Assembly: GCF_005155025.1 (NCBI RefSeq)
Contig: NZ_CP039731.1
Span: forward strand, 620,001-684,000
Direction of reading: 5' to 3'
Length of the DNA stretch: 64,000 bases
DNA from: Aquitalea aquatilis
GTDB taxonomy: Bacteria > Pseudomonadota > Gammaproteobacteria > Burkholderiales > Chromobacteriaceae
Both the position numbers and the translations under genes were made by a program. This document shows, one piece after another, positions 35,988 to 43,124 of this stretch. The notes under the pieces were generated by a model. That model worked only from the letters and a program-made list of their open reading frames with translations, had not been told where the DNA came from and searched no databases. The number at the start of each line of letters is the position of its first letter. Within the stretch, counting starts at the first letter, position 1.

Positions 35988-36521
35988 ATGCTAGATAAAA
36001 TACTCAATTCATTCGGTTCAATATTGAAATTCTTGGGGGTAATGATTGGCCTCATCGTGGTATCTGCAATCATTTGGACTTTTTATACATTGTCAGGAGG
36101 TTCTTCTAGCCGCCACGATAAAGAGCCAGAAGTTAGATCTGTAGCCTCACAAACTCAATCTAAGGAAACAGCAAAACCAAATGATAATGGACTTGCAAGT
36201 CAATTAAGTCTTAAGGTGACAGATATACAAGGGCATTATTTTGACATGTTAAAAGCTTACGATAAAGTGAATGTGGACGTTGAAATTGAAAATACCAGCG
36301 GTAAAACCTTGAAAGGTTTTCTTGGTGATGTGATTATTAAAGACGCCTTTGGTGATGTCGTGAAAACTGTTAGCTACAAAAGTGATGAAGATTTGCCACC
36401 AGGGAAAACCACTCGCAAACTTTCTCTAGATTTGAATATATACATGAAAGATGATCAGAGATTGGCAGCATTGAACAAATTCACCTCTGAGTTCCATATT
36501 GAAAAAATCTTGACTGAGTAA
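35988..36521 (+). CDS. membrane-anchored protein with extracytoplasmic domain, unknown
   Basis: The protein has 177 residues. One N-terminal membrane helix (about 14-37) is followed by a Ser-rich linker. A predicted beta-rich domain (about 70-177) contains VNVDVEIENTSGKTLKGF and DLPPGKTTRKLSLDL, a pattern seen in small immunoglobulin-like FxLYD-type domains. The GGAG RBS is well placed. There is no recognised family and the function is unknown. It is a single cargo unit with its own promoter and terminator. Confidence 0.6.
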   Translation: MLDKILNSFGSILKFLGVMIGLIVVSAIIWTFYTLSGGSSSRHDKEPEVRSVASQTQSKETAKPNDNGLASQLSLKVTDIQGHYFDMLKAYDKVNVDVEIENTSGKTLKGFLGDVIIKDAFGDVVKTVSYKSDEDLPPGKTTRKLSLDLNIYMKDDQRLAALNKFTSEFHIEKILTE

Positions 36522-36553
36522 ATCACAAAGGCACTCTGAATAGAGATATACAG

Positions 36554-36577
36554 AAAGCACCGTCAGGTGCTTTTTTT
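36554..36577 (+). terminator. terminator of the 35988 gene (GCACC type)
   Basis: AAAGCACC pairs with GGTGCTTT around GTCA and is followed by TTTT. Confidence 0.85.
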
Positions 36578-36581
36578 ACGA

Positions 36582-36600
36582 CCTAACGTCAGACGTTAGG
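36582..36600. promoter_or_regulatory. 19-bp near-perfect palindrome (operator-like)
   Basis: CCTAACGTC and GACGTTAGG are separated by a single A, immediately after a terminator and about 205 bases upstream of the next gene. It could bind a dimeric repressor, for example the XRE protein of the element. Confidence 0.45.
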
Positions 36601-36805
36601 ACCTCACGTGCCACTGCATGTACCTTCTTCACTGACAAGCGTACAGTTCGTTCTATTGGTTGGCGACACAAAGAAGTCAATCAAATAAAGCGATCAAATA
36701 CCTATTCAGTGACTAACTGTAGTGACTACCCACTTTATACCTACTATGTAGATTGGCTACATGGAAAGGAGGGAATAAATATGATTTAAATTAAAGGAAA
36801 ATATC

Positions 36806-37141
36806 ATGAACCAACTTAATCTTATCGCAGTCCCTAACGGTGCTTTTACTCTTGAAGAAGCTCTTCAGGATTCAACAGTTCAACAAGCTATTCAAATGAT
36901 TAAAACCATTGAAGGCACCACAACATCAAAAATCAAGGCTTTTCTAGCCGTTTATCAAATGATTGATGCTTTGTTTCAAATGCGCCAGCAAGACATTGAT
37001 ATGAGCCAATTGCATTACGAGAATTTTAGAAACTCAATGACGATGGTTATTAATGTTAGCTACGATTCAATCATGAAGTCTTTCACCAACCACGAACGCA
37101 AAATGCTTCAAGAGTTGGTTGCAAAAGCTCCTGCACACTAA
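36806..37141 (+). CDS. small soluble protein, unknown
   Basis: The protein has 111 residues, with AAAGGAAAA before the ATG. It is predicted to be all-helical (long segments LEEALQDSTVQQAIQMIKTI and KIKAFLAVYQMIDALFQMRQ), without Cys, signal peptide or membrane helix. I do not recognise a family. It has its own terminator, so it is an independent unit. Confidence 0.55.
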   Translation: MNQLNLIAVPNGAFTLEEALQDSTVQQAIQMIKTIEGTTTSKIKAFLAVYQMIDALFQMRQQDIDMSQLHYENFRNSMTMVINVSYDSIMKSFTNHERKMLQELVAKAPAH

Positions 37142-37161
37142 GCTTCAGCAGCACCAAAAAC

Positions 37162-37187
37162 AAAGGCTCCAATTTGGAGCCTTTTTT
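37162..37187 (+). terminator. terminator of the 36806 gene
   Basis: AAAGGCTCC pairs with GGAGCCTTT and is followed by a T tract. Confidence 0.85.
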
Positions 37188-37245
37188 GTTGATCTCTGCG
37201 CCTATGTCAGTCAAAATCATATGAATTTAACTGTCAACACTACAC

Positions 37246-37611
37246 ATGGCAAAGTCACCCAAAGACATACAACGATTGCAGGTGATCGGTAAGAGCTTGC
37301 AGAAGCTGCGAGTGAAAACAGGCTATTCACAAGAAGAGGTTTCTGAACGTCTTAATATCACTTCCAAGTCGTATGGTGCATATGAGCAAGGCACTTCCAC
37401 ACCGGACATTCTGAGATTGATTCAGATTGCTGAAATCTTTGAGTGTGAGCTTGATGAACTTCTAGTTGGCATCAGTTCAAAACCTGATGACCAGGCCAAA
37501 CACATTGCCAGCCTTTTACAAGGAGTTAAACGAGCCGATAGACTCCACATTGTCAGAATTGTCGAGAAAATTTGTCTAATTTCAAAAGGCAAATCAAAAA
37601 TAGACTCCTAA
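37246..37611 (+). CDS. XRE-family transcriptional regulator
   Basis: The protein has 121 residues. An N-terminal helix-turn-helix (about 12-70) reads LQKLRVKTGYSQEEVSERLN, ITSKSYGAYEQGTSTPDI and LIQIAEIFECELDELL, the full HTH_3 pattern. The C-terminal helical part probably dimerises. It is likely to control element genes; candidate operators are the palindrome at 36582 and sequences around its own promoter. Confidence 0.85.
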   Translation: MAKSPKDIQRLQVIGKSLQKLRVKTGYSQEEVSERLNITSKSYGAYEQGTSTPDILRLIQIAEIFECELDELLVGISSKPDDQAKHIASLLQGVKRADRLHIVRIVEKICLISKGKSKIDS

Positions 37612-37812
37612 CAGGTGTCATTTTTCTGGGCAGCTTAGTTGCAGAATAGTGCCCACGTCAATCAAAAGTGCATTAGTTAATCGCTAAAGCAACCAGCCTT
37701 ATATTAATTCTAGCAAATAGAATTTTTGAAGCAATAGAACATCTTATTTTTAGTGAAACACTATTGATTTGTCTTGGTATTTTCTTACGCTGATATAAAC
37801 AAAAGGAAAACC

Positions 37813-38337
37813 ATGAAAATAAATATAAAAAAACTATCAATCCCCACAGTTCTATTTCTTCTGCTATCCACCTCTTATGCAGCAGATGATGGCCATTATG
37901 TTCCGATTCATAATTTGGCACCGATTACCTACAACCCATTAACAACAAACTACAACCCTGAGTATGACAATTACAATTGGTTAATGCCTGTTCAGGTGAG
38001 CCAGCAGACCAATTCTGTTTCTGTTTCTATTTCTGCATGCGATGAAGTGAAAAGATTAGATCAACAATGGCGAGATAGAGCCAGCACTATGTGGAATGGC
38101 AGTTTCACTAATATGTTTCAACAGGCAGCATTAGGTAATCAGGATAGACAGATGATGAGAGTTGCACAACAAAATTGCACCAATGCAAATCAACTTGCAT
38201 CCGCCAATCTACAACAACAAAATCAATTAGAGCTTCAAGATTTAATGTCTCAAAGAAATCCCGGTGGCTCTGGTGGGTGTGGAAGTCGCGGGGGACCTGG
38301 CTACAGAAAGGCAAACGGTCAATGCGCAAGTTGGTAG
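37813..38337 (+). CDS. secreted protein with Gly/Cys-rich C-terminus, unknown
   Basis: The start at 37813 (AAAGG upstream) gives 174 residues with a signal peptide (MKINIKKLSIPTVLFLLLST, cleavage after SYA). The mature part is Asn/Gln-rich with a helical centre. The C-terminus has a GGSGGCGSRGGPGYR segment and ends QCASW. A similar Gly/Cys-rich GPGYR...CASW ending occurs, as far as I recall, in hypothetical proteins of other plasmids and islands. The two C-terminal Cys could form a disulphide in the periplasm. Confidence 0.6.
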   Translation: MKINIKKLSIPTVLFLLLSTSYAADDGHYVPIHNLAPITYNPLTTNYNPEYDNYNWLMPVQVSQQTNSVSVSISACDEVKRLDQQWRDRASTMWNGSFTNMFQQAALGNQDRQMMRVAQQNCTNANQLASANLQQQNQLELQDLMSQRNPGGSGGCGSRGGPGYRKANGQCASW

Positions 38338-38346
38338 GAATGAAAT

Positions 38347-38369
38347 AGGCACCATGAGGTGCTTTTTTT
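38347..38369 (+). terminator. terminator of the 37813 gene (GCACC type)
   Basis: GGCACC pairs with GGTGC(T) around ATGA and is followed by seven T. Confidence 0.8.
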
Positions 38370-38533
38370 ATTTCTTCATTTTTACCCCATCCCTGCGGGA
38401 GCACCCACTTCATTTTCTCGAATGAAAATAAAGCAGGTCGATGAAAAATTACTCTTACAACTGGCGCACGTAGTGAGAACGCTTCGCCGTTCTTCCAATA
38501 TGTGAGGCCGGGGCCGGCACCAGCCAAGTGCGT

Positions 38534-38740
38534 TTAGTTAGAGCTAATTACGCCAACAGCACCGGGAAGAAGTCTATTTTTTCTCACGATTGATTCAAGA
38601 ATTATTTTCAATTCCTGAATCTTTTGAGCATCATTTCCAATAGTAAAAGCTTGAACCAAGTCCCTCAAGTCTGCCACTGAAACAGTCAATTCATCAATTG
38701 AAGTGAGTTGGCTTTTGTCATAGTTGAACTCAACTTTCAT
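38534..38740 (-). CDS. small helical protein, unknown
   Basis: The start at 38740 has GGAAG 6 bases upstream and gives 68 residues; an in-frame ATG at 38767 has no RBS. It contains a long predicted coiled or helical stretch (IDELTVSVADLRDLVQAFTI, KIQELKIILESIVRK). The end of the upstream gene overlaps its start, so the two form a pair pointing away from the mobilization genes. Function is unknown. Confidence 0.5.
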   Translation of the reverse strand: MKVEFNYDKSQLTSIDELTVSVADLRDLVQAFTIGNDAQKIQELKIILESIVRKNRLLPGAVGVISSN

Positions 38741-39041
38741 TTTTGCTTCCAACCATTTTTGAAACATACTTTGATTTTTGGATCAGTGTTTCCTTGATCA
38801 ATTGCTCTAGATTACTTCCATTTTTAATTGCATATTCTTCAAGAGCCTTGCAGTTTTCCTCACCAATGAACTTGAAATAGACAGCAGCGCGATCCTTTTT
38901 TTTCTTCTGCACATATTCACTCACTGCATTTCTAACTACCATTCCGAAGTTATCTGACTGCCCCGCAGTGATCAAGTAATCATCAATCCACTGAGCATCT
39001 TCGTTGCGAATAAACGCAGTTTTTTTCTTGCAACCCTTCAT
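38730..39041 (-). CDS. small basic protein divergent from mobC, unknown
   Basis: The start at 39041 (AGGAG 8 bases upstream) gives 103 residues. The N-terminal half contains KKKTAFIRNEDAQWIDDYLI and GMVVRNAVSEYVQKKKK, compatible with a ribbon-helix-helix protein, followed by a helical C-terminal part. Being transcribed divergently from the mob genes across the oriT-like region, it could be a relaxosome protein or regulator. The family is not recognised. Confidence 0.5.
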   Translation of the reverse strand: MKGCKKKTAFIRNEDAQWIDDYLITAGQSDNFGMVVRNAVSEYVQKKKKDRAAVYFKFIGEENCKALEEYAIKNGSNLEQLIKETLIQKSKYVSKMVGSKNES

Positions 39042-39186
39042 AAAATTTCTCCTGTTTTTATGAAGCATAAGAAATCAGATAGATAAAACAAGACCTATTC
39101 CGAGAATGTCAGCTATCGAGTTTTTTCATAATCGTGGACATTACTTTTTAATTTCGTAAAATTAAGAGTACAGAACAGCAAGACAA

Positions 39187-39260
39187 ATAAACCATACCGT
39201 CGCTTAACCCCTTACGGGCTTAACCAACGTGGTTTATCTCTTGTTAGGGTTCCACCCTAA
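39187..39260 (+). other. candidate origin of transfer (oriT)
   Basis: A 260-bp intergenic region lies directly upstream of the mob genes. It holds a perfect inverted repeat ATAAACCA (39187-39194) / TGGTTTAT (39230-39237), with two direct repeats GCTTAACC (39202 and 39218) between its arms. A second hairpin, TTAGGGT / ACCCTAA, follows. Hairpin plus direct repeats next to mobC and relaxase genes is the usual oriT arrangement. The nick site is not identified. Confidence 0.55.
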
Positions 39261-39301
39261 GACCCTAAAAATGCTTAAAACAAAAATAAAAAGGAGAGCA
39301 T

Positions 39302-39727
39302 ATGAGCAAAGAATTAGAACCAAAATTGCACCCAGGAAGACATGGCAATGCTGATGATCATTTATACAAACGCACTCACTCATTAGACATTCGTTTGTCA
39401 CCAGTTGAGTTCATAGCATTGAAAGAGTCATGGAATAAAACTCAATTTAATTCAATGGCTTCTTATGTTCGCAACACCATCTTCAAAGGAAATGAAAAGA
39501 AGATTGACTTCTACTTTGAAGAAAAGCAGCAAGATCGCATCCTTGCAGGAAAGTATTTAGCGGAGCTAAATAAACAAGGAAAAAATTTGAATCAGATCGC
39601 AAAGCAGCTAAGTTTAAAAACAGATTTTACAAAACAAGAGACAAAATTACTTGTAGACGATCTGAAAAATACACTGTTTGCCATTCAAGAAATCAAAGAT
39701 AAATTTTCTGTACAGAAGAAAATTTAA
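39302..39727 (+). CDS. mobC: MobC-like relaxosome accessory protein
   Basis: The protein has 141 residues, with AAAGGAGAGC before the ATG. The middle part (SLDIRLSPVEFIALKESW, FNSMASYVRNTIF) fits a ribbon-helix-helix DNA-binding fold. KYLAELNKQGKNLNQIAKQLS is the characteristic MobC C-terminal motif. It lies 11 bases before the relaxase gene and would open oriT DNA and guide the relaxase. Confidence 0.8.
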   Translation: MSKELEPKLHPGRHGNADDHLYKRTHSLDIRLSPVEFIALKESWNKTQFNSMASYVRNTIFKGNEKKIDFYFEEKQQDRILAGKYLAELNKQGKNLNQIAKQLSLKTDFTKQETKLLVDDLKNTLFAIQEIKDKFSVQKKI

Positions 39728-39738
39728 GGCTTGGTTTT

Positions 39739-41100
39739 GTGATTAATGCCGTTCAAGGCCATCGCACGAATTCAGTTCAAGAAGCGATTAACTATCTTAA
39801 AGGCGACCACGATCATAAAGGCGTGGAGAGAAATCCTAAGCCTAGATTTTTCACCGGAAGTGAAAATGATTGTCTTATTGCTTGTGAAAGCATAGATAGA
39901 AAACAGAAGTATGTTACTGGAACCTTGGCCTTTGAACCAAATGAACGACCAAGTGATAAAGAGCTTATGGAAGTAGTTAAATCATTCCGCGCCACCTTCA
40001 TGGCCGGCCTTGAACATGGCGTAAATTTCACAGACTTTTGGAATATCCATGAAGATAAAAATCGTATTGAGTTGAATTACGTCATCCCATTGACTGAATT
40101 AACCACTGGCAGGCAAATAAATCCGTTTCCACCTGGCAAAGCAAAAGAAGATTTTAAGGACGCATTTGATGCAACCTGGAATCACATTCTTGGTTTTGAC
40201 CAAGTTGTCAGAGATCCACTCAAAGCATCTTCTTCAAAATTTGAAACTAAGGTTTTGCCACATTCAGATTCAGCACTTGCCAAGCAAATTAGAGTTATCA
40301 AACCAGATAAGGACAACATAAGCGCCAATGTTGCCTATCAGATTCATCAAGGAAAAATTAACAGCAGGCAGCAGCTATGTGATTACCTAGAAAACTTTGG
40401 TGAAATCACCAGAGTAAACGATAAGTTCATCTCACTAAAAATTCACGGATCACAAAAAGCTTTTCGTTTAAAAGGTCCAGTTTATGAACACGGCGCCGAT
40501 TTTCAGAAATTGAAAATTGAGTCTGCTACTAAGGATGCTCCATACAGAAGGCAACTTAATGATGCTGATTTTCAAAAGGTGCAATCAACTCTTGCACGAT
40601 TGACTAAATCAAGAAAGTCTTTTAATCAGAAGCTGATTACTACTCCCATGACTGGAAGAAGCAACAGAAACCGTTTGTATGGTGCCAAGGCAATTCCTAA
40701 GCAGTCTGCACCAGTGAAAGAAGTTCAGCAGACACCACAGAAGGCCCCTACACAAGTGCAAGCGCCATTGGTGAGCACAGCGCCTAAGCAAGTTCCTGAA
40801 ATCGCTCAGAAGCAGCCTACAGCCGGTCAACCAGGAATGAAGGGATCACCAACTAAAGAAAGTGGATCTTCTGGCCCTACTCCAATGGGTAGCAGTTCAA
40901 ATGCTTCTATTGGAAATCTTCAAGCTCAATTGTCTGATTTGAGAAGTCAAATTGCTAATGCCAAAGATCCAGCCAAGGCCGCATCTTTGAAAATTAGAGC
41001 TATGAAACTTGAACAGCAGATTGGTGCAGCAGTAGAAGCTGATCGCATTAGAAAACTCAAAGAATCAGAACGATTCAGTGGCATCAAGAAAAAATATTAA
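39739..41100 (+). CDS. mobA: relaxase of the ColE1-type HEN family
   Basis: The protein has 453 residues from a GTG start. The candidate nucleophile is Tyr19 in NSVQEAINYLKG. The metal triad His104-Glu111-Asn113 lies in WNIHEDKNRIELNYVIPL, with the same spacing as the HEN motif of ColE1 MbeA. The segment KYVTGTLAFEPNE also matches that family. After about residue 300 comes a Gln/Pro-rich linker and a C-terminal coiled coil. It would nick the element's excised circle at oriT. HEN relaxases are typical of small plasmids. Confidence 0.88.
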   Translation: MINAVQGHRTNSVQEAINYLKGDHDHKGVERNPKPRFFTGSENDCLIACESIDRKQKYVTGTLAFEPNERPSDKELMEVVKSFRATFMAGLEHGVNFTDFWNIHEDKNRIELNYVIPLTELTTGRQINPFPPGKAKEDFKDAFDATWNHILGFDQVVRDPLKASSSKFETKVLPHSDSALAKQIRVIKPDKDNISANVAYQIHQGKINSRQQLCDYLENFGEITRVNDKFISLKIHGSQKAFRLKGPVYEHGADFQKLKIESATKDAPYRRQLNDADFQKVQSTLARLTKSRKSFNQKLITTPMTGRSNRNRLYGAKAIPKQSAPVKEVQQTPQKAPTQVQAPLVSTAPKQVPEIAQKQPTAGQPGMKGSPTKESGSSGPTPMGSSSNASIGNLQAQLSDLRSQIANAKDPAKAASLKIRAMKLEQQIGAAVEADRIRKLKESERFSGIKKKY

Positions 41101-41117
41101 GTATTCGGCCCAATAAA

Positions 41118-41137
41118 AAAGCACCCGAAGGTGCTTT
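41118..41137 (+). terminator. hairpin after the relaxase gene (GCACC type)
   Basis: AAAGCACC pairs with GGTGCTTT around CGAA. The T tract is short on the plus strand. Confidence 0.65.
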
Positions 41138-41168
41138 CCAATTTCAGTTAAGTTCATATGATTATAAC

Positions 41169-41220
41169 TTGACAGCATAATTTATTTTGTTAGATGTAAA
41201 GCATGCACAATGGAGAAAAT
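41169..41220 (+). promoter_or_regulatory. promoter and leader of the 41221 gene
   Basis: TTGACA (41169) is followed by a TTGTTAGAT region and by GGAGAAAAT directly before the ATG. It is similar over its whole length to the leader at 35935. Confidence 0.55.
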
Positions 41221-41550
41221 ATGAAACATGGAATTTTCAAGAATCCACACAATACTGTTTACTACATGAACAATCAGCTTCATCGTGAAGATGGGCCAGC
41301 CATTGAATGGAAAAATGGCAACAAACATTGGAATTTGCATGGCCGTCTGCATCGCACTGATGGACCTGCTATTGAACTAGCTGAATCCTATCTTGGCTAC
41401 ACTGTCAAAAAGTGGTCTATCAATGGTAAATGGCACCGTGAGGATGGCCCTGCCGTTGAATGGGGTACAGGCTACAAGGAATGGTGGATTGATGATCAAC
41501 AGCTTACCGAAGAACAATTCAATCAGTGGCTCAAGGATAAGAAATCATAA
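41221..41550 (+). CDS. HREDGPA (MORN-like) repeat protein
   Basis: The start at 41221 (GGAG upstream) gives 109 residues. It has three repeats built on (L/W)HR(E/T)DGPA(I/V)E at about residues 20, 45 and 75, each followed by a Trp-rich strand and the motif (L/I)(H/N)G. This resembles the MORN-like 'antitoxin repeat' proteins seen in phages and islands. It has no signal peptide or membrane helix. A binding or immunity-like role is possible but not shown. Confidence 0.65.
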   Translation: MKHGIFKNPHNTVYYMNNQLHREDGPAIEWKNGNKHWNLHGRLHRTDGPAIELAESYLGYTVKKWSINGKWHREDGPAVEWGTGYKEWWIDDQQLTEEQFNQWLKDKKS

Positions 41551-41573
41551 AAAAAGCACCCAAAGGTGCTTTT
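41548..41573. terminator. bidirectional terminator between the HREDGPA gene and the integrase (GCACC type)
   Basis: AAAAGCACC pairs with GGTGCTTTT around CAAA. Read on the minus strand it has the longer T tract and serves the integrase gene. Confidence 0.85.
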
Positions 41574-41578
41574 CCTAT

Positions 41579-42733
41579 TTATGCTTTTGCCCAAAGTTTA
41601 GCGCCAATGTCACTATGCCTTAAAGTGGCATATCGTTTCAAAGTGCCCAACTCAATATGACCTGAAATTTTACTAATTTCAATGTCAGTCAAATTTGTAT
41701 TCACAAAATACCAGCTAACAGCACAATGCCTTAAATCGTGAATTTTGAAGTTTGTAACTTTGGCATTTTTGCAGATGACTTTGAACCGAGCAGCAAGAAC
41801 AGAACTACTTTTCCAATAGTCACCAAACACCAACGATTGACCATCTTTCTTCAACTTCATAAGCCTGTCTTTAATGAAGTGGTAGAACTCTGGCCTTAGT
41901 GGAACCTTCCGATCTTCGGCATTCTTTTTATCAGCAATTTTTGTGTTCTCTTTGGGAACAAAAATGTATGAGTGACTTGGATTTTTTTCATCCAAATGAA
42001 TTTCATCCCACTTGATAAGAAGACTTTCACCGGCACGCATACAAGAATAATATTGCCAAAGAATAAGGCACCTCAATTCTTCGCGCTTCACATACATTTT
42101 TTCTGTAGCAGCCAGCAAGCTATCTAGTTCACCAACTTCAAGAATCCGATCCCTTGGAATCCAAGCTTTAGGAGGCGAATTCTCATCAAATGGCTTACGG
42201 TCAAACGTGTAATCATGGTGTTTGGCGTGCCACGCCAAAGAGGTTTTGATAGCGTAATAAAGCTTCCTGATGGTGCTTTCGCTGTAGGTCTTTTTGACCA
42301 TCTCACCAGTTTTCACATCCAAAATTTTATGACCAGCATAAAGCGGACTAGCTTTCTTTTTAGTCGCTTGATCTGGAACTTTTTGTTCTAGTTTGGTTTT
42401 CAAGTAGAGGGCAAACGTTCCAGATTTGAAATTTCCAAGAGGAACCTTTCCAATCTCCAACTTCAATTTTTCAAGGTCATACCGTTTGCCATCGGCAACA
42501 GTGTTGTGCTTTAAATATTCGGTGAAAGTTTGAGCCAAAGTCAGCTTCTTGATTTTGGTGATGTCTACCGACTCACCACGATCAATTTTTGACTTGACTT
42601 CACGAATGAATTTTTCAGCTTCTTTTTTTGTCTTGTAGGTCTTGCTTACAGCAACACCAGCTTCGCGCACACGCACCAAGAACGACACATCGCCATTGAC
42701 GCCAACACGTTCAGTGATCAACTTCCCCGCCAT
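41579..42733 (-). CDS. int: tyrosine recombinase / integrase of the element
   Basis: The start at 42733 (GGAG 8 bases upstream) gives 384 residues. The N-terminal arm-binding part is about 1-60, the SAM-like core-binding domain about 65-180. The catalytic domain has Arg in SCMRAGESLLIKW, HDLRHCAVSW, GHIELGTLKRY and the nucleophile Tyr368. It is encoded at the right end, with its start about 125 bases from the attachment core, and would cut within the tRNA anticodon loop. Direct TTGGAAC repeats upstream are likely arm sites. Confidence 0.92.
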   Translation of the reverse strand: MAGKLITERVGVNGDVSFLVRVREAGVAVSKTYKTKKEAEKFIREVKSKIDRGESVDITKIKKLTLAQTFTEYLKHNTVADGKRYDLEKLKLEIGKVPLGNFKSGTFALYLKTKLEQKVPDQATKKKASPLYAGHKILDVKTGEMVKKTYSESTIRKLYYAIKTSLAWHAKHHDYTFDRKPFDENSPPKAWIPRDRILEVGELDSLLAATEKMYVKREELRCLILWQYYSCMRAGESLLIKWDEIHLDEKNPSHSYIFVPKENTKIADKKNAEDRKVPLRPEFYHFIKDRLMKLKKDGQSLVFGDYWKSSSVLAARFKVICKNAKVTNFKIHDLRHCAVSWYFVNTNLTDIEISKISGHIELGTLKRYATLRHSDIGAKLWAKA

Positions 42734-42756
42734 CTTCACCACTCCTTTTAGAACGT

Positions 42757-42787
42757 CCAAGTTGGAACTTGGAACAAATTTGGAACA
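42757..42787 (+). repeat. right arm-type repeats of the element
   Basis: Three direct copies of TTGGAAC lie between the integrase start and the attachment core. CTTGGAACAAATTTGG (42768-42783) is shared with the left end at 31897. Confidence 0.55.
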
Positions 42788-42859
42788 TTGTGGTTAGGAT
42801 AGCGTACATCACCACTGTAAGTGGTTGCTGCATAAGGAGTTTTTCAACTTGTTAGTGTT

Positions 42860-42905
42860 CCCTCCTAAGGGAAGATTGCAGGTTCGATTCCTGCTGGGGA
42901 CACCA
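42860..42905 (+). pseudogene. 3' half of host tRNA-Arg(CCU) (attR)
   Basis: The CCCTCCTAAG core is followed by the 3' anticodon stem, variable loop GATT, T-arm GCAGG TTCGATT CCTGC, acceptor strand TGGGGAC and ACCA. It lacks any 5' half here: the preceding bases are element DNA and do not form a D-arm or acceptor strand. The host tRNA terminator remains downstream at 42927. Confidence 0.9.
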
Positions 42906-42926
42906 GATACGGCTCCATGCCACCCG

Positions 42927-42958
42927 GTAAAAACCGCCTGTCAGCAGGCGGTTTTTAC
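42927..42958 (+). terminator. former terminator of the host tRNA-Arg
   Basis: GTAAAAACCGCCTG pairs perfectly with CAGGCGGTTTTTAC around TCAG, 21 bases after the tRNA CCA. Confidence 0.9.
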
Positions 42959-43124
42959 ATTCATGCTCGCCATCTTTCCCGCCAATCATCTGCTCTTCCC
43001 CTCGCCAGCACACCAATGCCACACCAGCAGACCTGAGCGCATATTTGTTAAGTTATTTGTAAAGAATGACAGCGCTGCCTGCTTAGCTGGTATACCTGCA
43101 AGTCTCCCCCCGCAGGAATCTGCC

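Larger units (their letters stand above)
31792..42869. mobile_element. integrative mobilizable element in tRNA-Arg(CCU), about 11.07 kb
   Basis: The element is bounded by 10-bp direct repeats CCCTCCTAAG (31792-31801 and 42860-42869) that lie in the two halves of one tRNA gene. The interior is AT-rich compared with both flanks. It holds a tyrosine recombinase at the right end, an AlpA-like protein at the left end, a HEN-type relaxase with a MobC-like partner, an oriT-like region, a restriction-modification pair, small cargo genes, a complete tRNA-Arg(CCU) and a structured RNA region. No conjugation pore genes are present, so transfer would need a helper. Confidence 0.9.

Noticed and set aside
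37673..37921. 82-residue minus-strand ORF
   Set aside because: It overlaps the promoter and signal-peptide region of the 37813 gene and has no RBS. It looks like chance in AT-rich DNA.
38108..38527. 139-residue minus-strand ORF overlapping the secreted protein gene
   Set aside because: It is antisense to a gene with a signal peptide and RBS, spans that gene's terminator and has no protein character.
42825..43124. N-terminal extension of the formyltransferase frame
   Set aside because: It runs through the tRNA 3' half and its terminator. The conserved protein begins at 43125 with an RBS.
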